This document shows, piece after piece, positions 60,609 to 64,000 of a stretch of DNA of 64,000 bases (position 1 is its first letter; each line of letters starts with the position of its first letter). Source of the stretch: Bin25 sp965221765. Its GTDB lineage: Bacteria > Bacteroidota > Bacteroidia > Flavobacteriales > Flavobacteriaceae. A program made the translations under genes and the position numbers. The notes under the pieces were generated by a model that was given only the letters and a program-made list of their open reading frames with translations, made no database searches and was not told the origin of the DNA. Location of the stretch: assembly GCA_965221765.1 (NCBI GenBank), contig OZ244911.1:2294001-2358000 (forward strand), written 5' to 3'.

Positions 60609-61877
60609 ATGCATTTTAAATTTATTCATGCTGCTGATATTCATTTGGATAGTCCACTTCGAGGCTTAGAGCGTTACGAAGGGGCTCCGGTTGATGAAAT
60701 ACGAGGATCTATTCGTCGAGCTTTCGATCATCTTATCGATTTGGCCATTGAAGAACAAGTCGCATTTGTTTTGATTGCCGGTGATCTATATGATGGCGAT
60801 TGGAAAGATTATAATACCGCATTATACTTCAATAAATGCATGTCTAAATTGAATAACCATGGCATCAAAGTCTTTATAATCCGTGGTAATCATGATGCCG
60901 CAAGTCTAATGACCAAACATCTTCGATTACCAGGAAATGTGACTTTATTGTCAACAAAAAAACCTGAACGAATTGTTTTAAAAGACTTCAATGTTTGTAT
61001 TCATGGACAGAGTTATGCAAATCGCTCTGTTCAAGAAAATCTTTCAAAAAACTATCCCCAAGGTGATTCTAAATTTTTCAATATTGGAATGTTGCACACG
61101 AGTTTGGATGGTCGAGAGGGCCATGACCACTATGCCCCTTGTTCTGTTGATGACCTGCACTCTAAAGGCTATCAATACTGGGCTCTTGGTCATATTCATA
61201 AACGTGAAATAGTCAATAAAGACCCATGGATTGTATTTTCAGGAAATATCCAAGGGCGACATATCGGGGAACAAGGAGCCAAGGGGTGTACTCTCGTTAC
61301 GGTTGAGCATGGGGAAATCATAAATGTTGTACACCATGAACTTGATGTGATGCGTTGGAAACTTTTGGAAGTAGATATCTCTAATTGCCACTCACTAGAG
61401 CATGTTTATGAGTTATTACGAAAAACATTAATCGAAGAGTTAAATTCCAACAATAATCTGCTTTTAGCTATTCGGTTAATCTTTATTGGAGTATCTCCAA
61501 TTCATTCCAAATTTTCGGAAAACAAAGAACAACTTATCAATGAATTAAGAGCAGCCGTAACAGAAATTGGTCATGAAAGGATTTGGTTAGAAAAAATCTA
61601 TTTCGAAACAAAAAGCCCATCATCTATCGATGCTGTCTTCGAACATAATGATATTCTTTCTGAATTATGGCATTCTATTGATAGTATCGAGTTCGGCGAA
61701 ATTGAACATGCAAAACTGTTAAATGAATTAGATGAACTCAACAATAAGCTTCCAATAGAGATTAAAGACAGAGATGATTTTTTGAAGTTTAAGAGTGAAA
61801 AAACGGTTAAAAATACCCTCAAAGAAGTTAAAGATCTTTTGATCCAAAGATTATTGAATGTTGAAATAAAAAAATGA
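60609..61877 (+). CDS. SbcD/YhaO-like DNA repair exonuclease subunit
   Basis: This is a calcineurin-type metallophosphatase of the SbcD/Mre11 group, 422 residues. Metal-binding motifs are DIH at residues 10-12, GDL at 58-60, GNHD at 93-96, then HTSLDG and GHIHKRE further on. The N-terminus FIHAADIHLDSPLRGL is typical of the YhaO branch. It forms a complex with the ATPase encoded four bases overlapping downstream and should process DNA ends. Intact. Confidence 0.88.
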   Translation: MHFKFIHAADIHLDSPLRGLERYEGAPVDEIRGSIRRAFDHLIDLAIEEQVAFVLIAGDLYDGDWKDYNTALYFNKCMSKLNNHGIKVFIIRGNHDAASLMTKHLRLPGNVTLLSTKKPERIVLKDFNVCIHGQSYANRSVQENLSKNYPQGDSKFFNIGMLHTSLDGREGHDHYAPCSVDDLHSKGYQYWALGHIHKREIVNKDPWIVFSGNIQGRHIGEQGAKGCTLVTVEHGEIINVVHHELDVMRWKLLEVDISNCHSLEHVYELLRKTLIEELNSNNNLLLAIRLIFIGVSPIHSKFSENKEQLINELRAAVTEIGHERIWLEKIYFETKSPSSIDAVFEHNDILSELWHSIDSIEFGEIEHAKLLNELDELNNKLPIEIKDRDDFLKFKSEKTVKNTLKEVKDLLIQRLLNVEIKK

Positions 61878-64000
61878 TTATCAAAGAGTTAAATTTTATC
61901 GCTTTTGGTCCTTTTACGAATAAAAAATTATCCTTTCAGGATCGAGGATTACAGATAGTTTTTGGACCTAATGAATCTGGAAAAAGTTCTGCATTGAGGG
62001 GCTTGAAATCATTGCTTTATGGCATTGATAATAGAACAAATGACAACTTTATTCATGGCTATGGACAACTGAAAATCGGTGGTGTTTTAAAGAAAGCAAA
62101 TGGAGAAACCCTTGAATTTATGCGTCGCAAAGGAACCAAGGATACATTATTAAACTCTGAAGGAAGTCCACTTGATGACCAAATTCTGTCATCTTTTCTT
62201 CAAGGAGTTAGTGATACCCTTTTTACAACTCTATTTGGAATCGATCATCAAGAATTGCAGGATGGAGGGCAAGAAATTCTCAATGAAAAGGGAGAATTGG
62301 GCAAAACGCTTTTTTCAGCAGGCCTTGGTGGTTTTAACTTTAAAAAACTACTTGATGAATTACAAAAGGAAGCTGATGATTTATTTTTAAAAGGAGGCTC
62401 AAAGCCCATCATCAATGCTTTAATCAAAGAGTATAATGACCTAAAAAAAGAAATTAGAGATCAATCACTTTCAATACAAGAATGGGAAAACTGTCATCAT
62501 GCACTTGAAACTACCAAAGAAAAACTTAATAGGATTGTTTCTGAACTAAAAGAGAAACAAACTAGTTTGAATCAGCTTAAAAGAATTCAAAAGGTTTTTC
62601 CAAAACTTTCTCAACTTAAAGATCTCCATGATCAATTCAAAGGTTTGGAGAATACAAAAACGTTAGCAAATGATTTTAAAAATCGAAGAAGCCAAGCAAT
62701 TAATGAAAAAGAAAAAGCGAAAATGATTTTAGGTAAGGTGTATTCTCGACTTAAAACACTGCAAGGCAGCATTGATAACCTATCCATCAATCAATCATTA
62801 CTAAATCATACCAATCAAATCAAAGAACTTTATAAACGACTTGGAGAGTTTAAAAAAGCAAAAATAGATAGGCCAAAGCTAGAGATCAAACTACACTCTT
62901 ATGCCAATATAGCTGAGGAAATACTAGGGAAAATAAAACCAGAATTTAGGCTAAAAAATGACGAAAAGTATCGTTTAATATGGGATCATCGATCGAAAAT
63001 ACAGATATTAAATGATCAAAAAACCCATCTCGACAAAGACCATGAAAACAAGAAAATTAGTTTAGAAAAAGAAAATGTCCATTTAAAAACTGCTGCTGAA
63101 GAATTAAAAGCCATTCCTAAGTTTGAATCTTTAGAAACTTTACATTCAGAAATTATTACTTCAAGGAAATTAGGAGATTTAGATTCTATAATCAAATCAG
63201 ATATTGAAAAAATCGATGCTGACAAAAATGAATTTCAAAAAGAGATTGCTCGGCTTTCTATTTGGAGTGGTGATTTATATTCTATTAGAAGTCTTCAATT
63301 ACCACCGAAAGAAAAGATTGACGTATTTGAAGATGAATTTAATCATCTTAAAACTAAAAAACAACAACTAGAAAAGGACAAAAGAACGCTACAAAAAGAA
63401 TTAGAAACAAACTTGACATCTATTGACGAAACACAACAAAAAGGAGATATCCCTTCTGAAGCAAACCTAAAAGACCTTCGTTCAAAAAGAGATCACCTTT
63501 GGCAGTTGCTTTATCGACAGTGGATTGAGGATGAAGATGTCTCTAACGAAGCTAATCAGTACAAAGAAGAAGGTCTTTTACCCGATATTTTCGAAGAACA
63601 CATGAAGTCTTCTGATGAATTATCTGACCGACTAAGAAGAGATGCTGAAGTTGTCCATCAATTAGCAAGCCTTGAATCTAATCGAAAAAGTTTTCAAAGA
63701 AAATTGAAGACAGTGAATCAAGAAATAAACGATTTAATCGAAAAAGAAAATAAATTAGATGAAGATTGGAAGAGTCTATGGCATAAAATAGATATCCATC
63801 CGTTAACTCCTCGAGAAATGAATATTTGGATCGATAAGTTTGAAAAAATACGAGATAAAGCTAGTGCCATCATCCAACTTCAACAGCAAGTATCTAAAAA
63901 TAAGGAAATCCGTAAAAATCATATTCAAAAATTAAACGAGCAGTTAAATCTATTGAATTGCTCGATATCCCGATCAGAACAACTCGATATTGTGCTTCAA
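61874..64000 (+). CDS. YhaN/SbcC-like AAA ATPase (cut by window end)
   Basis: 709 codons are visible and the frame is still open at base 64000. The N-terminus IIKELNFIAFGPF leads to Walker A in FGPNESGKSS (residues 30-39). The Q-loop region GVSDTLFTTLFGIDHQEL follows, and then long charged coiled-coil stretches as in SbcC/Rad50-type proteins. It starts ATGA over the stop of the nuclease gene, so the two are co-translated. The C-terminal ATPase half (signature and Walker B) lies outside. Confidence 0.88.
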   Translation, partial: MIIKELNFIAFGPFTNKKLSFQDRGLQIVFGPNESGKSSALRGLKSLLYGIDNRTNDNFIHGYGQLKIGGVLKKANGETLEFMRRKGTKDTLLNSEGSPLDDQILSSFLQGVSDTLFTTLFGIDHQELQDGGQEILNEKGELGKTLFSAGLGGFNFKKLLDELQKEADDLFLKGGSKPIINALIKEYNDLKKEIRDQSLSIQEWENCHHALETTKEKLNRIVSELKEKQTSLNQLKRIQKVFPKLSQLKDLHDQFKGLENTKTLANDFKNRRSQAINEKEKAKMILGKVYSRLKTLQGSIDNLSINQSLLNHTNQIKELYKRLGEFKKAKIDRPKLEIKLHSYANIAEEILGKIKPEFRLKNDEKYRLIWDHRSKIQILNDQKTHLDKDHENKKISLEKENVHLKTAAEELKAIPKFESLETLHSEIITSRKLGDLDSIIKSDIEKIDADKNEFQKEIARLSIWSGDLYSIRSLQLPPKEKIDVFEDEFNHLKTKKQQLEKDKRTLQKELETNLTSIDETQQKGDIPSEANLKDLRSKRDHLWQLLYRQWIEDEDVSNEANQYKEEGLLPDIFEEHMKSSDELSDRLRRDAEVVHQLASLESNRKSFQRKLKTVNQEINDLIEKENKLDEDWKSLWHKIDIHPLTPREMNIWIDKFEKIRDKASAIIQLQQQVSKNKEIRKNHIQKLNEQLNLLNCSISRSEQLDIVLQ

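Overview
The window comes from an AT-rich member of the Bacteroidota (Bacteroidetes). Evidence for this is a long one-chain hybrid two-component regulator, an N-succinylornithine-type carbamoyltransferase (ArgF') inside the arginine operon, a large TamB, and TAnnTTTG-type -7 promoter motifs. KduI, KduD, a FucP-type permease and a sulfatase point to growth on acidic or sulfated polysaccharides. I do not name a genus.

Layout. 1-7.8 kb is a tightly overlapped arginine operon, argG(partial)-argC-proC-argD-argF'-argB-argE-argH. 8.1-9.7 kb is a tandem array of three near-identical small membrane/coiled-coil genes with 5, 3 and 1 heptad repeats. 10.6-24.7 kb is mostly conserved housekeeping: a membrane acyltransferase, a DUF4377 lipoprotein, lpd, argS, gltA, tamB, tsaD, an AI-2E family permease and ald. 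24.8-27 kb holds a type II restriction-modification pair beside tRNA-Arg(TCT) and tRNA-Ser(GCT), followed by an intact IS30 element. 28.6-31.4 kb carries the permease and sulfatase.

31.5-51.4 kb is an accessory region full of decayed elements: two IS1380 copies, two IS5-type remnants, an IS1595 remnant, an ISL3-like scrap, a broken C5 methyltransferase and a broken AAA ATPase. It contains two standout loci. One is a ~1440-residue surface lipoprotein (InlB-B-like repeats, Thr/Pro linker, 25 DUF285 repeats) with a C8 tract just after its lipidation signal and a G9 tract in its promoter region. The other is a type I restriction-modification locus whose hsdS has two 8-base C/G tracts. All three coding tracts are exactly one base short of an open frame, which is the pattern of slipped-strand phase variation. 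These are the only C/G runs of 8 or more that I found in the window. hsdM is also off by one base at an A7 run, while hsdR carries three unrelated lesions and looks dead.

51.4-59 kb is a uronate-use locus: a hybrid two-component regulator divergent from kduI, then kduD. The kduI-kduD pair is split by a decayed type II restriction-modification cassette. 59-60.6 kb is decayed DNA with another methyltransferase scrap. The window closes with an SbcD/YhaO-like nuclease and the first 709 codons of its YhaN/SbcC-like ATPase partner.
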